Below, one piece after another: positions 8,406 to 16,779 of a stretch of 64,000 nucleotides of DNA; the first letter of the stretch is position 1; each line of letters opens with the position of its first letter. The stretch covers positions 186,001-250,000 of the forward strand of contig NZ_JACEGD010000012.1 in assembly GCF_016031635.1 (NCBI RefSeq), written 5' to 3'. Position numbers and translations under genes: made by a program. The stretch comes from Bradyrhizobium diversitatis (GTDB lineage: Bacteria > Pseudomonadota > Alphaproteobacteria > Rhizobiales > Xanthobacteraceae). The notes beneath the pieces are model-generated. The model saw only the letters and a list, made by a program, of their open reading frames with translations, searched no databases and was not told the DNA's origin.

Positions 8406-9617
8406 ATGCATCGTTCGATTCGAAGAAACCTGGCGCTGGTTCCATTCGCGCTTGTCCTGATCTCACCCGCCGCGCGCGGCGCCGAAGCCGACGCGCTGCC
8501 GGCCGCCGTTCGCAATGCCAACGCCCAGCTGCTGTCGCAGTTCTTCGCGCAAGGTGTCTCGCCGGCCGTGCTCGAATATCGCCGCAAGCTAGCGGAATAT
8601 CAGGCTGCGCGCGCGGCCTTCGATGCCGAGGCCGGCGCCTATTGGAGCCAGATCTCCGAGAAGCGGAAGACGCGCAACGCCAAGCGGCGCAATGGGCAGC
8701 AGATCACCCTCGACGACTACGTCCTGGAGCATCCGCCGCTCTATGCCGGGCCGAAGCGCCCGGTGACCCCGGAGCCGGAGGAAACGCCGGAGCGGCCGCC
8801 GCGAAAGCCTATTCCGGTGGTTGCCGATTTCCTGCGCGCGGCGCAAGAGCTCTACCAGTTCACGCCGCAGCGCCCGTCGAGCGAGCTTGAGTTCAAGCGC
8901 GCCTACGCGCGCTACGCATTGGCCAACGGCTTGACGCGTGAGCAGGCGGTGCGGGTCTATTCGTTCGAAACCGGCGGCACCGGCAGCTACGACGTGCAGG
9001 CGGGCATCGAGCACGGCGGCAAGCGCGCGATCTCGACCGCGATGGGCTACAACCAGCTGCTGACCACCAACAGCGTCGAGCTGCTGGCCGAGCAGGGCCA
9101 TGAACTCATCCGTGCGCTTTCCGAGAAGGTGGCGCGGACCTCGGGGCCGGCGCGGCATGCGCTCGAGCACAAGCTCGCCGTCCTGAAGAAAATGGTGGCG
9201 CATGCGAAGTCGGTGCCCGACACCTGGTCGGAGCACGAGAAGATCGGCAACACTCCGCAGGGCTGGGCCATGCATGCGATGGTGCTCGACGTCGATATCG
9301 GCCCGATGCTGCAGACCCACAAGCTGCTGACGTCGGTGCTGTTCGCCCGCGCCAAGGGCTACACCCGACCGCTCTCCGCGGCCGAGCTCGAAATGATGAA
9401 CCTCACCGGCGACGGCACCGGTCTCGATATGGTGACGATGCCGCAGGCGATGCGCGAGAAGGTGCCGACCTCGAACTTCTTCCAGCGCGGCGGCTACGAG
9501 CGCAACCCGGTCGCGATCCGCCACAACACGGTGGCCAAGCTACTGGCGGTCACGGACGATCGGATGGACGTGAACAGCGGCAAACCCGGCGCCAGGGAAT
9601 TGGCGGCGGCGTTTTAG
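8406..9617 (+). CDS. Exported protein, possibly with a lysozyme-like fold
   Basis: The 403-residue product starts with a signal peptide ending at AARGAEA, so it is probably periplasmic. Residues about 80-130 are rich in Pro, Arg and Lys (KRPVTPEPEETPERPPRKP), a linker-like stretch. The C-terminal half contains ETGGTGSYDVQAG followed by STAMGYNQLL; a catalytic-type Glu, a Gly-rich turn and a GYNQL segment in this order resemble soluble lytic transglycosylases and other lysozyme-superfamily enzymes. I infer peptidoglycan contact only from this pattern. I cannot name the family. It stands alone on its strand, with a palindromic repeat immediately downstream. Confidence 0.65.
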   Translation: MHRSIRRNLALVPFALVLISPAARGAEADALPAAVRNANAQLLSQFFAQGVSPAVLEYRRKLAEYQAARAAFDAEAGAYWSQISEKRKTRNAKRRNGQQITLDDYVLEHPPLYAGPKRPVTPEPEETPERPPRKPIPVVADFLRAAQELYQFTPQRPSSELEFKRAYARYALANGLTREQAVRVYSFETGGTGSYDVQAGIEHGGKRAISTAMGYNQLLTTNSVELLAEQGHELIRALSEKVARTSGPARHALEHKLAVLKKMVAHAKSVPDTWSEHEKIGNTPQGWAMHAMVLDVDIGPMLQTHKLLTSVLFARAKGYTRPLSAAELEMMNLTGDGTGLDMVTMPQAMREKVPTSNFFQRGGYERNPVAIRHNTVAKLLAVTDDRMDVNSGKPGARELAAAF

Positions 9618-9626
9618 CTGCTGGCG

Positions 9627-9733
9627 AGCTGCCGTAGGTGGGCAAAGCGAGTCGTGCCCACCATATCGATTTGAACGCGATGCTGGATGGTGGGCACGGC
9701 GCTACCGCGCCTGTTGCCCAACCTACGGCAGCT
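9627..9733. repeat. Nested palindromic element, TAGGTGGGCA family
   Basis: Outer arms AGCTGCCGTAGGTGGGCA (9627-9644) and TGCCCAACCTACGGCAGCT (9715-9733) enclose a second pair, CGTGCCCACCAT (9653-9664) and ATGGTGGGCACG (9687-9698). The inner pair is perfect. It lies between two convergent genes. Confidence 0.75.
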
Positions 9734-9786
9734 TCGTTTGTGGCAAGAGCCGCAGCGCTGCAATCGCCCGCAGCCCAATCAAGTCC

Positions 9787-10092
9787 CTACTGATCCGGCC
9801 CGAACTTGAACTTGCCGTCGCCCTCCAGATAAGGGCCGCTCCTCATGTAGAGCTGGCCGTTCTGGCCGATGAAGAACAGGGTGCCCTTCGGCACCTTCTT
9901 GGCTCCCTTCAGGAGCTCGCCGGCGTTGCTGGTACCCATTTTGTAGGAATAGGTTTTGCCGTCCCTGTCATAGGCATAGCCCATGTCGGGCTTGAGCTCC
10001 CAGGGCGTCGCTCCGGTTTGCGCCAATGCGGGCCCTGTGCATGCGCCGAGCGCGGCCACGATTGCAAATGTCTTGGTTGAAAATGCCGTCAT
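9787..10092 (-). CDS. Small exported protein of unknown function
   Basis: A 101-residue protein with a signal peptide (MTAFSTKTFAIVAALG, cleavage after ALAQ) and a short mature domain with Lys, Gly and Tyr repeats such as YAYDRDGKTYSYKMG and GTLFFIGQNGQLYMRSG. I do not recognise a family. The ATG at 10092 has a strong GGGAGGA ribosome site; the frame is open to 10131 but that start would spoil the signal peptide. The following 190 bp up to the divergent gene show no further gene. Confidence 0.7.
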   Translation of the reverse strand: MTAFSTKTFAIVAALGACTGPALAQTGATPWELKPDMGYAYDRDGKTYSYKMGTSNAGELLKGAKKVPKGTLFFIGQNGQLYMRSGPYLEGDGKFKFGPDQ

Positions 10093-10285
10093 CCCATCCT
10101 CCCACGGTCGGGACATTCCAGGCTTGAACAAATCACGAACGGCGCCGCCGGGTCAATTTGCGAAAGCGCCGCAGCGCATCACGTCTTGCCCAGTAGCTTG
10201 TGATTTTCCCTTCGTCCCCTCGCGACTATGTTCCGCTTTCCGTCTAGAACGCAATTCGACAAAATTACTGGTAGGGATGATTCGG

Positions 10286-10765
10286 ATGCGCCATGTGATC
10301 AAGCTTTGCTGGGCTGCTGCATTGTCGCTGGCGGCGATGGCGCCGGCGGCCCGGGCCGATGATTACCAGCTCAGCCATAATCAGCGCATTTCCTGCAGCC
10401 GCGGCCTCGCCCCGGGCAAGCTGAACACGGCGACCTGCAAGTCCTACACTTATCTCTTCAACACCAAGACGTCGGAATATTTCCGCTGCCAGGTTTCCCT
10501 GGCTCTGACCCGCGACAACAAGGAAGTGATCAACGTCCAGACCGACGGCGGCTGCACCAAGAAACCGCGCATCTTCGAGACCGACGGACGTTACGACTTC
10601 GACGCGACCGAGACCGAGCCGCCGAACACCAACTCGTTCTTCGGTCCCGGCGGCTACTCGGTCTGGGCCGCCGACGTCACGGCGCAGAAAGTGCGCGGCT
10701 GCATCATCATCTCCTCCGGCCTCGGCTCCGACATCTCCAAATGCCTGGACATGACGTTCCAGTAG
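10286..10765 (+). CDS. Exported cysteine-containing protein of unknown function
   Basis: The 159-residue product has a signal peptide ending at AARADD. The mature part has six cysteines in the motifs RISCSRG, ATCKSY, FRCQVS, GGCTKK, RGCIII and SKCLDM, which suggests three disulfides and a periplasmic location. I do not recognise the family. I chose ATG 10286 because AGGG at 10273-10276 lies nine bases upstream; an ATG at 10277 directly abuts that site. It is divergent from another small exported protein. Confidence 0.7.
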   Translation: MRHVIKLCWAAALSLAAMAPAARADDYQLSHNQRISCSRGLAPGKLNTATCKSYTYLFNTKTSEYFRCQVSLALTRDNKEVINVQTDGGCTKKPRIFETDGRYDFDATETEPPNTNSFFGPGGYSVWAADVTAQKVRGCIIISSGLGSDISKCLDMTFQ

Positions 10766-10783
10766 AGCGCCAGCGACGGTGCG

Positions 10784-10931
10784 CTCCCTCCCCCGCTTGG
10801 CCGGGGAGGGCTGGGGAGAGGGTGTCTCCACGATGGGATAGTCGCCTAGAGGAGAGAACCCTCACCCGGCGCGCGGGACGATGCTGCGCATCGCCCGGAC
10901 GCGCCGACCTCTCCCGCACACGGGAGAGGTG
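10784..10931. repeat. Palindromic intergenic element, CTCCCTCCCCC family
   Basis: Contains local hairpins CTCCCTCCCCCGCTTGG/CCGGGGAGGG and ACCTCTCCCGCACACGGGAGAGGT, joined by GAGAGGG and ACCCTC segments. The same family appears at 24486-24633 and 63453-63602. It lies in a 357-bp gap; the remaining 190 bp before the TAXI gene (10932-11122) hold no gene or motif I can support, apart from its leader. Confidence 0.7.
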
Positions 10932-11122
10932 ACCGAGCAAGCCGCTCCAGCCATCGCATCTGACGCAGCACTGCCCTCGCGCTGCGCCATCTCGCCGCAC
11001 CCACCGGTTCCCAAGTCGAGCCGGATCGGCCGTTGGCCGCAGTCCTGTTTTGCCTTTTGGATGGGTTGACCCGCACCCCTCATCCGGCCAATTTCGCCGC
11101 CGGTTTGGGGAGAACAACAACC

Positions 11123-12070
11123 ATGAAACGAACGATTTTCGGCGTGGCCGCGGCTCTTGCTCTGGCGGCGTCGGCGCCTTGCGCGCATGCGCAATCCTTC
11201 ATCAACGTGCTGACCGGAGGCACCTCGGGCGTCTACTATCCGCTCGGCGTCGCAATCGGGAAGATCTACGGCGACAAGATTCCGAACGTGAAGACGCAGG
11301 TGCAGGCCACCAAGGCGTCGGTCGAGAATCTGATCCTGCTGCAGCAGGGGCGCGGCGAGCTGGCGTTCACGCTGGGCGATTCGCTGAAAGCGGCCTGGGA
11401 CGGCGAGGAGGAGGCCGGCTTCAAGACCAAGCTGGACAAGCTCCGGACCATCGGCGCGATCTACCCGAACTACATCCAGATCGTCGCGACCGCCGACAGC
11501 GGCATCAAGACGCTCGCCGACCTCAAGGGCAAGAGCCTGTCGGTCGGCGCGCCGAAGTCGGGCACCGAGTTGAACTCGCGTGCGATCCTTGCGGCCGCCG
11601 GCATGAGCTACAAGGATCTCGGCAAGGTCGAATATCTGCCCTTCGCCGAATCGGTCGACCTCATGAAGAACCGGCAGCTCAACGCCACGCTGCAATCGGC
11701 CGGGCTTGGTGTCGCCTCGCTGAAGGACCTGTCGACCTCGAGCCCGATTACTGTGGTGTCGGTGCCGAAGGAAACCGTCGACAAGATCGGCCCGCCCTTC
11801 GTCTCGGCGATCATTCCGGCCAAGACCTATACCGGTCAGGACAAGGACGTGCCGACTGCGGCCGTGATCAACTATCTGGTCACGAGCTCCGCCGTGTCGG
11901 ACGATCTCGCCTATCAGATGACCAAGCTGGTTTACGAATCGCTGCCCGAGCTCGTCAATGCTCACGCGGCCGGCAAGGAGATCAAGCTCGAGACCGCCGC
12001 TACCGGCAGCCCGGTTCCGCTGCACCCCGGCGCGATCCGCTATTACAAGGAAAAAGGGCTGATCAAGTAG
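11123..12070 (+). CDS. TAXI family TRAP transporter solute-binding protein
   Basis: The 315-residue protein has a signal peptide ending at CAHAQ and the TAXI family opening FINVLTGGTSGVYYPLG, with GTELNSRAILAAAG further on. It is the periplasmic receptor of a tripartite ATP-independent transporter and should deliver a carboxylate such as a dicarboxylate or amino acid to the permease encoded next. The permease gene follows in the same direction, separated by a hairpin element. The ATG at 11123 places the signal peptide correctly; longer frames read into repeat sequence. Ligand is not deducible. Confidence 0.88.
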   Translation: MKRTIFGVAAALALAASAPCAHAQSFINVLTGGTSGVYYPLGVAIGKIYGDKIPNVKTQVQATKASVENLILLQQGRGELAFTLGDSLKAAWDGEEEAGFKTKLDKLRTIGAIYPNYIQIVATADSGIKTLADLKGKSLSVGAPKSGTELNSRAILAAAGMSYKDLGKVEYLPFAESVDLMKNRQLNATLQSAGLGVASLKDLSTSSPITVVSVPKETVDKIGPPFVSAIIPAKTYTGQDKDVPTAAVINYLVTSSAVSDDLAYQMTKLVYESLPELVNAHAAGKEIKLETAATGSPVPLHPGAIRYYKEKGLIK

Positions 12071-12089
12071 GTCGGCTCTCGCCACGCTT

Positions 12090-12176
12090 CGTCATGGCCG
12101 GGCTTGTCCCGGCCATCCACGTTTTTAGGTTTGGCGACAAAGATCGTGGATGGCCGGGGCGAGCCCGGCCATGACG
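12090..12176. repeat. Palindromic element with 32-bp arms inside the TRAP cluster
   Basis: Arms 12090-12121 and 12145-12176 are inverted repeats with two mismatches, both allowing G-U pairs in RNA, around a 23-bp loop. It belongs to the GTCATGGCCGGG family also seen at 19234-19345. It lies between the binding-protein gene and the permease gene, where such a stem could stabilise the upstream message and keep the receptor in excess over the permease; that effect is an inference. Confidence 0.8.
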
Positions 12177-12221
12177 GCTCGGATGAACCGTGCCAATGCT
12201 ATAAGCGCTCGACGATTGGGG

Positions 12222-14351
12222 ATGAGTTGGATGCTGGAAAAGGCGGAGGGTACCGAGACGGCGCCCGACAAGGTCAAGGTCGAGTTCGACAATTTCGAGC
12301 ATGGTTTCCCGGAAGGCTTCGGCCCGGGCTGGTGGGGACGGCTCGCCTACTGGATCGGTATCGCATTCGCGACCTTCCAGCTCTATGTCGCCGCGTTCAA
12401 CTATCTGCCGAGCCAGGTGGTGCGCGGCGTCCATGTCGGTTTCCTCGTCCTGCTCACCTTCGGCCTGATCGCGAACTTCACTGCGAAGAGCAGTTTCGGC
12501 CGTGCGCTCGGCTGGGTGATCGGCGGCGCCGGCTTCTTCTGCGGCCTCTATCAGTGGATCTTCTACGCCGACCTGATCGCGCGCGACGGCGATCCGACCC
12601 GGCTCGATCTCGTGGTCGGCACGCTTCTCGCGGTGCTGATCTTCGAGGGCACGCGGCGCCTGATGGGCGCGGCGCTGCCGCTGATGTGCGGCGCGTGCCT
12701 GCTCTATTGGTTCTTCGGCCAGTACCTGCCGTCGCCGCTCAACCATCGCGGCTATGATTTCGACCAGATCGTCACGCATCTGTCGTTCGGCACCGAAGGA
12801 TTCTACGGCGTGCCGATCTACGTGTCGGCGACCTATATCTTCCTGTTCATCCTGTTCGGCTCGTTCCTCGAGCGCGCCGGCATGATCCAGCTATTCACCG
12901 ACGTCTCGCTCGGCCTGTTCGGCCGCACCCGTGGCGGGCCTGCCAAGGTCGCGGTGTTCGCCTCGGGCATGATGGGCACGATTTCAGGTTCGGGCGTTGC
13001 CAACGTCGTCACCGTCGGCCAGTTCACGATTCCCTTGATGATCAGATTCGGCTACCGCCGCGCCTTCGCCGCCGGCGTCGAGGCGACGGCGTCGATGGGC
13101 GGCCAGATCATGCCGCCGGTGATGGGCGCGGTCGCCTTCATCATGGCGGAGACGCTCGGCGTGCAGTATTCGGAGATCGTCAAGGCAGCGGCGATCCCTG
13201 CGATCCTCTATTTCGCGTCGGCCTTCTGGATGGTGCATCTGGAAGCCGGCAAGCACGGCCTCGTCGGCATGAAGCGTTCGGAGATCCCGAGCGCCTGGAA
13301 GGCGCTGGTGACGCGCTGGTATCTCGTGCTGCCGCTCGCCGCCCTCGTCTACATGCTGTTCGAGGGCTTCACGCCGCTCTATGCCGGTAGCATGGGCCTT
13401 GCGCTGACCGTGACGCTGATCCTTGGCACTGCCATCACGGCCGGCGTCTCCGCGACGGCGATTCGCTACATCTTCTGGATCGGACTTGCGCTCGTGGTTG
13501 CCGCGCTGTCGCGCGAGGGCCTTCAGATCGTGCCGGTCGCAAGCGTCGTGGTCGCCCTGATCGTGATCACCGCCTTCGTCCGCGGAGGGTTTACGGCGTT
13601 GCGCGCCTGCCGCGATGCGCTGGCCGAGAGCGCGAAATCCGCCATCACCGTCGGAATGGCCTGCGCCATCGTCGGCGTCATCATCGGCATGATGTCGCAG
13701 ACCGGCGTCGGCACCATCTTCGGCGGCTGGGTGATCGGGCTCGGCGAGAAGAGCCTGTTCCTGGCGCTGGTCATGACCATGCTGCTGTCGATCCTGCTCG
13801 GCACCGGCATCCCAACCATCCCGACCTACATCATCACTGCCGCGCTCGCCGCGCCGGCGCTCGCCAAGCTCGGCGTGCCGCTGATCGCGAGCCACATGTT
13901 CGCGTTCTATTACGGTATCATGGCCGACCTGTCGCCGCCGGTGGCGCTCGCCGCGCTGGCGGCGGCACCGATCGCCAAGGAGAACCCGGACAAGATCGGC
14001 TGGGAGGCGATGCGCATCGCGCTCGCCGGTTACGTCATCCCCTTCATCTTCGTCTATTCGCCGGCGCTGCTGTTGCAGGCCGGCGATCCCATGGCGGCTA
14101 GGCTCGGCTTCTACGGCGCGGTGGCGCTGGCCGCCACCAAGGCGCTGGTGGCGATCGGCCTGTTCGGCATGGTCGCGATCGGCTTCCTGTTCACGCGGCT
14201 GACGCTGATCGAGCGCCTCGTCGCCCTCGGCGCTGCGTTCTGCCTGCTCGGCGAATTCCCGTTCAGCGACACCGCGGGCTTCGTGCTTGCTGCTGCGCTG
14301 GCGCTGTGGCAATGGCGGCAGCGTCCGCCGGCCCCGATCGAGGCGGCGTGA
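12222..14351 (+). CDS. TRAP transporter permease, fused 4TM and 12TM subunits
   Basis: This 709-residue protein joins the small (DctQ-like) and large (DctM-like) TRAP subunits in one chain, as usual for TAXI systems. The large-subunit hallmarks GSGVANVVTVGQFTIP, GQIMPPVMGAVAFIMAE and GTGIPTIPTYIITAALAAPAL are present, with at least sixteen hydrophobic segments. It sits in the inner membrane and uses an ion gradient to take up the ligand bound by the preceding protein. The start at 12222 is chosen over an in-frame 12150, which lies in the palindromic element. Its stop overlaps the next start as GTGA. Confidence 0.9.
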   Translation: MSWMLEKAEGTETAPDKVKVEFDNFEHGFPEGFGPGWWGRLAYWIGIAFATFQLYVAAFNYLPSQVVRGVHVGFLVLLTFGLIANFTAKSSFGRALGWVIGGAGFFCGLYQWIFYADLIARDGDPTRLDLVVGTLLAVLIFEGTRRLMGAALPLMCGACLLYWFFGQYLPSPLNHRGYDFDQIVTHLSFGTEGFYGVPIYVSATYIFLFILFGSFLERAGMIQLFTDVSLGLFGRTRGGPAKVAVFASGMMGTISGSGVANVVTVGQFTIPLMIRFGYRRAFAAGVEATASMGGQIMPPVMGAVAFIMAETLGVQYSEIVKAAAIPAILYFASAFWMVHLEAGKHGLVGMKRSEIPSAWKALVTRWYLVLPLAALVYMLFEGFTPLYAGSMGLALTVTLILGTAITAGVSATAIRYIFWIGLALVVAALSREGLQIVPVASVVVALIVITAFVRGGFTALRACRDALAESAKSAITVGMACAIVGVIIGMMSQTGVGTIFGGWVIGLGEKSLFLALVMTMLLSILLGTGIPTIPTYIITAALAAPALAKLGVPLIASHMFAFYYGIMADLSPPVALAALAAAPIAKENPDKIGWEAMRIALAGYVIPFIFVYSPALLLQAGDPMAARLGFYGAVALAATKALVAIGLFGMVAIGFLFTRLTLIERLVALGAAFCLLGEFPFSDTAGFVLAAALALWQWRQRPPAPIEAA

Positions 14352-14731
14352 GCCTCTGCTTCGCCACCGCTGCGGGCGTGAAGGCGCTTGCGCTGTCCGC
14401 CTTCACGCTGGCCTGGACGCATTCGGTCGCGAAAGTCGAATGGCAGGAGGATTGGCAAGTCACCCCTGCCGGGCTCGAGCTGGTGCAGGCCCGCGTCAAG
14501 GGCACCGGCCCCGGCATGGAGCCGCCGCCCGAGGCGCGGCTCGTCGATGGCTGGTTTCAATGGCGGCCGCAGCGTCCGCCGATGCATGAGGTCGTGCTCG
14601 GTAATTCCGGTGCGGCCGGGGAGTGGCGGTTGTGCCATGACGGGAAATGCCGGACGTTGTCGGAGATTGTCGGGCATCCGATCGGTGCTAACGTCACCAC
14701 AATGAGCATCTGCGAACAACAAGAGAAATAA
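14348..14731 (+). CDS. DUF1850 domain protein, TRAP cluster partner
   Basis: A 127-residue protein with an N-terminal hydrophobic stretch (LCFATAAGVKALALSAFTLAW) followed by the DUF1850 patterns HSVAKVEWQEDW and RVKGTGPGMEPP. This family is usually encoded beside TAXI-type TRAP permeases, though its function is unknown. The GTG start overlaps the permease stop in GTGA, so translation is probably coupled. The hydrophobic N-terminus suggests export with the domain in the periplasm, where it could help assemble or gate the receptor-permease pair; that role is an inference. Confidence 0.82.
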   Translation: MSLCFATAAGVKALALSAFTLAWTHSVAKVEWQEDWQVTPAGLELVQARVKGTGPGMEPPPEARLVDGWFQWRPQRPPMHEVVLGNSGAAGEWRLCHDGKCRTLSEIVGHPIGANVTTMSICEQQEK

Positions 14732-14743
14732 AGGGAGATCACG

Positions 14744-15550
14744 ATGGATCGGCTCAGGGGCAAGGTTGCGATGGTGGTGGGCGCCGGCTCGATCGGCCCC
14801 GGCTGGGGCAACGGCAAGGCGACCGCGGTGACGTTTGCGCGCGAGGGCGCGCAGGTGTTTTGCGTCGATCGCAATGGCGCTGCGGCCGAGGAGACCGCGA
14901 AGATCATCACCGAGGAAGGCGGCAAGGCGACGGCGTTCACGGCCGACGTGTCGCGCGCAAGTGAGATCGAGGCGATGGTCGCGGCGTGCCTGAAGGCCCA
15001 TGGCCGCATCGACGTGCTCGACAACAATGTCGGCATCGCCGAGATGGGCAGCGTGGTCGAGGTGAGTGAGGACAGCTGGGACCGCGTCTTCAGCGTCAAC
15101 CTCAAGAGCGCCTATCTCGCCATGAAGCACGTCATCCCCGTCATGCTGAAGCAGGGCGGCGGGTCGATCATCAACATCTCCTCGATCGCCTCGATCCGCC
15201 ACATGGGTATCTCCTACGTCACCTACGGCACCTCGAAGGCGGCGATGAACATGATGACGCGCACCACGGCGGTCGAGTTCGCACGGCATCATGTGCGGGT
15301 GAACGCGATCCTGCCCGGCTTGATGAAGACGCCGATGGTCGAACATTCAGCGGGGCTTGCCGCCAGCTACGCCAAGGGCGACGTCGAGGCGATGTGGCGC
15401 GCGCGCGATGCGCAGGTGCCGATGGGCCACATGGGCGATGCCTTCGACGTCGCCAACGCCGCGCTGTTCCTGGCCTCGGACGAGTCGAAATATGTGACGG
15501 GAATCGAGCTCGTGGTCGACGGCGGGATCACGTGCAAGGCGGGGGCGTAG
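14744..15550 (+). CDS. SDR family NAD(P)-dependent oxidoreductase
   Basis: A 268-residue short-chain dehydrogenase. The cofactor site is GAGSIGPGWGNGKA (residues 13-26), an unusual insertion form of the normal TGxxxGIG. Catalytic Ser146/147 lie in NISSIAS and Tyr161-x3-Lys165 in YGTSK. The usual NNAG is NNVG here. The C-terminal GIELVVDGGITCKAGA is classical. It begins 12 bp after DUF1850 with a GGGAGATC ribosome site, so it may be in the TRAP operon and act on the imported substrate. Substrate unknown. Confidence 0.87.
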   Translation: MDRLRGKVAMVVGAGSIGPGWGNGKATAVTFAREGAQVFCVDRNGAAAEETAKIITEEGGKATAFTADVSRASEIEAMVAACLKAHGRIDVLDNNVGIAEMGSVVEVSEDSWDRVFSVNLKSAYLAMKHVIPVMLKQGGGSIINISSIASIRHMGISYVTYGTSKAAMNMMTRTTAVEFARHHVRVNAILPGLMKTPMVEHSAGLAASYAKGDVEAMWRARDAQVPMGHMGDAFDVANAALFLASDESKYVTGIELVVDGGITCKAGA

Positions 15551-15570
15551 GCTTCGCCTCATACTCCGTT

Positions 15571-15734
15571 GTCGTCCCGGACACGCGCGCCTCAAGCGCG
15601 CGCAGATCCGGAACCCATAGCCACAGGGTGGAGTTGTTTTGTCAAACAATAACTCCGAGTCATCGTAACCACATCTGCCTGTGGTTATGGGTCCCGGATC
15701 GGCGCTCCGCTTCGCTGCGCTTGTCCGGGACGAC
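15571..15734. repeat. Palindromic intergenic element, GTCGTCCCGGAC family
   Basis: Outer arms GTCGTCCCGGAC at 15571 and GTCCGGGACGAC ending at 15734 are perfect inverted repeats. An inner GAACCCATAGCCACAGG pairs with CCTGTGGTTATGGGTCC. It fills the space between the SDR gene and the convergent membrane protein. Confidence 0.8.
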
Positions 15735-15740
15735 ACCGAG

Positions 15741-16511
15741 CTACTGCGCCAGCGCCAGGATGCCGCCGGCGAAGGCGTGCCATGCCGCCGTCTCGCTGAC
15801 CGGCCAGTTCAGCACCTTCACCGCCAATAGCGCGAGCGTGCCGTAGATGTAGACCGGATGCACGCGGCCTTCGGTGCGCCAGTCGCGCACCATGGCGACG
15901 ACGAGCAGTAGGGAAGCGACGACAGCCGGTGCGATCGTCACGGGCACCGGCGGCGGACCGGGCGGTCCTGATGGCGCGAGGAAGGTCAGGAACCAGCGCG
16001 CAATCGCTGCATCGAGGATCGAGACCGCCGCCAGCAGCATGAGGCGCTTGTGGACCTCCGGTCTGCGCGTGTTCATGATCGCCAGCACGAACACCACGGC
16101 GAAGAACGCGATTCCGCTCATCGGCACGATCGAGAAGCCGATGCCGGCTTCCTTCTGCCCGAGCGCGGCGGAATGCTGCATCACGTGCACCGAAGCGAGG
16201 AAGCCGAAGATCGTCATCGCGGTCGCGAGCGATACGCCGGCGATGCCGAGCGAGCGGTGATTGACCACACGGCCCGAGGCCGCGAGCCAGGTCTGGAGCA
16301 CGAAATAGAGCGACCAGGTGAAGAACAAGAGTCCGTGAAAGTGAATCACGGGGCTTGCCGACAATGTCCGTTGCGCGAGCGGCACCCAATAGGTCGGTGC
16401 GAAGCCGAGAAAGGCGGTGGCCGCGCAGGCCAGGGCCATGTGGAAATAAAAATATCGTGCAGGCGACGCCTCACGCGCGCGTACACGACGGTCGTCGATC
16501 AGGGTCGTCAT
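15741..16511 (-). CDS. Multi-pass membrane protein of unknown function
   Basis: The 256-residue protein has about seven hydrophobic segments. Histidines sit near the membrane segments in PVIHFHGLLFFTWS, VNHRSLGIAG and VHVMQHSAAL, which recalls haem-binding cytochrome b561/DUF2306-like proteins, but I cannot confirm it. No good ribosome site precedes ATG 16511. It is isolated between two palindromic elements of the same family, one on each side. Role unknown. Confidence 0.65.
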   Translation of the reverse strand: MTTLIDDRRVRAREASPARYFYFHMALACAATAFLGFAPTYWVPLAQRTLSASPVIHFHGLLFFTWSLYFVLQTWLAASGRVVNHRSLGIAGVSLATAMTIFGFLASVHVMQHSAALGQKEAGIGFSIVPMSGIAFFAVVFVLAIMNTRRPEVHKRLMLLAAVSILDAAIARWFLTFLAPSGPPGPPPVPVTIAPAVVASLLLVVAMVRDWRTEGRVHPVYIYGTLALLAVKVLNWPVSETAAWHAFAGGILALAQ

Positions 16512-16568
16512 CAGGAGTGAGTCTGGAGAGGTGGCGTTTGGTTCAAACTGGGCTATTCACCCTCCGCT

Positions 16569-16754
16569 GTCGTCCCGGACAAGCGCGCCTTAAGCGCGCG
16601 CCGATCCGGGACCCATAATCACCGGGTCACGCTTGGGGCAGGCTGGTCACTCCGAGTCTTCGTCAAACCCCTCCCTGTGGCTATGGATCCCGGATCTGCA
16701 CTCCGCTCCAGTCAACGCTGCGCGTTGTCTGGCGCTTCGCTTGTCCGGGACGAC
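16569..16754. repeat. Palindromic intergenic element, GTCGTCCCGGAC family
   Basis: Begins GTCGTCCCGGACAAGCGCGCC and ends GCTTGTCCGGGACGAC, outer arms perfectly paired over at least 16 bp. The middle contains CCCTGTGGCTATGGATCCCGG as in the other members. It flanks the membrane protein gene on its 5' side. Confidence 0.8.
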
Positions 16755-16779
16755 ACCGAGTTTGTATGGCGGAGTTGCG

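Noticed and set aside
12104..12757. Open frame in another phase over the TRAP permease
   Set aside because: It begins in the palindrome at 12090-12176 and has the arginine-rich composition of an off-frame reading of a high-GC gene.
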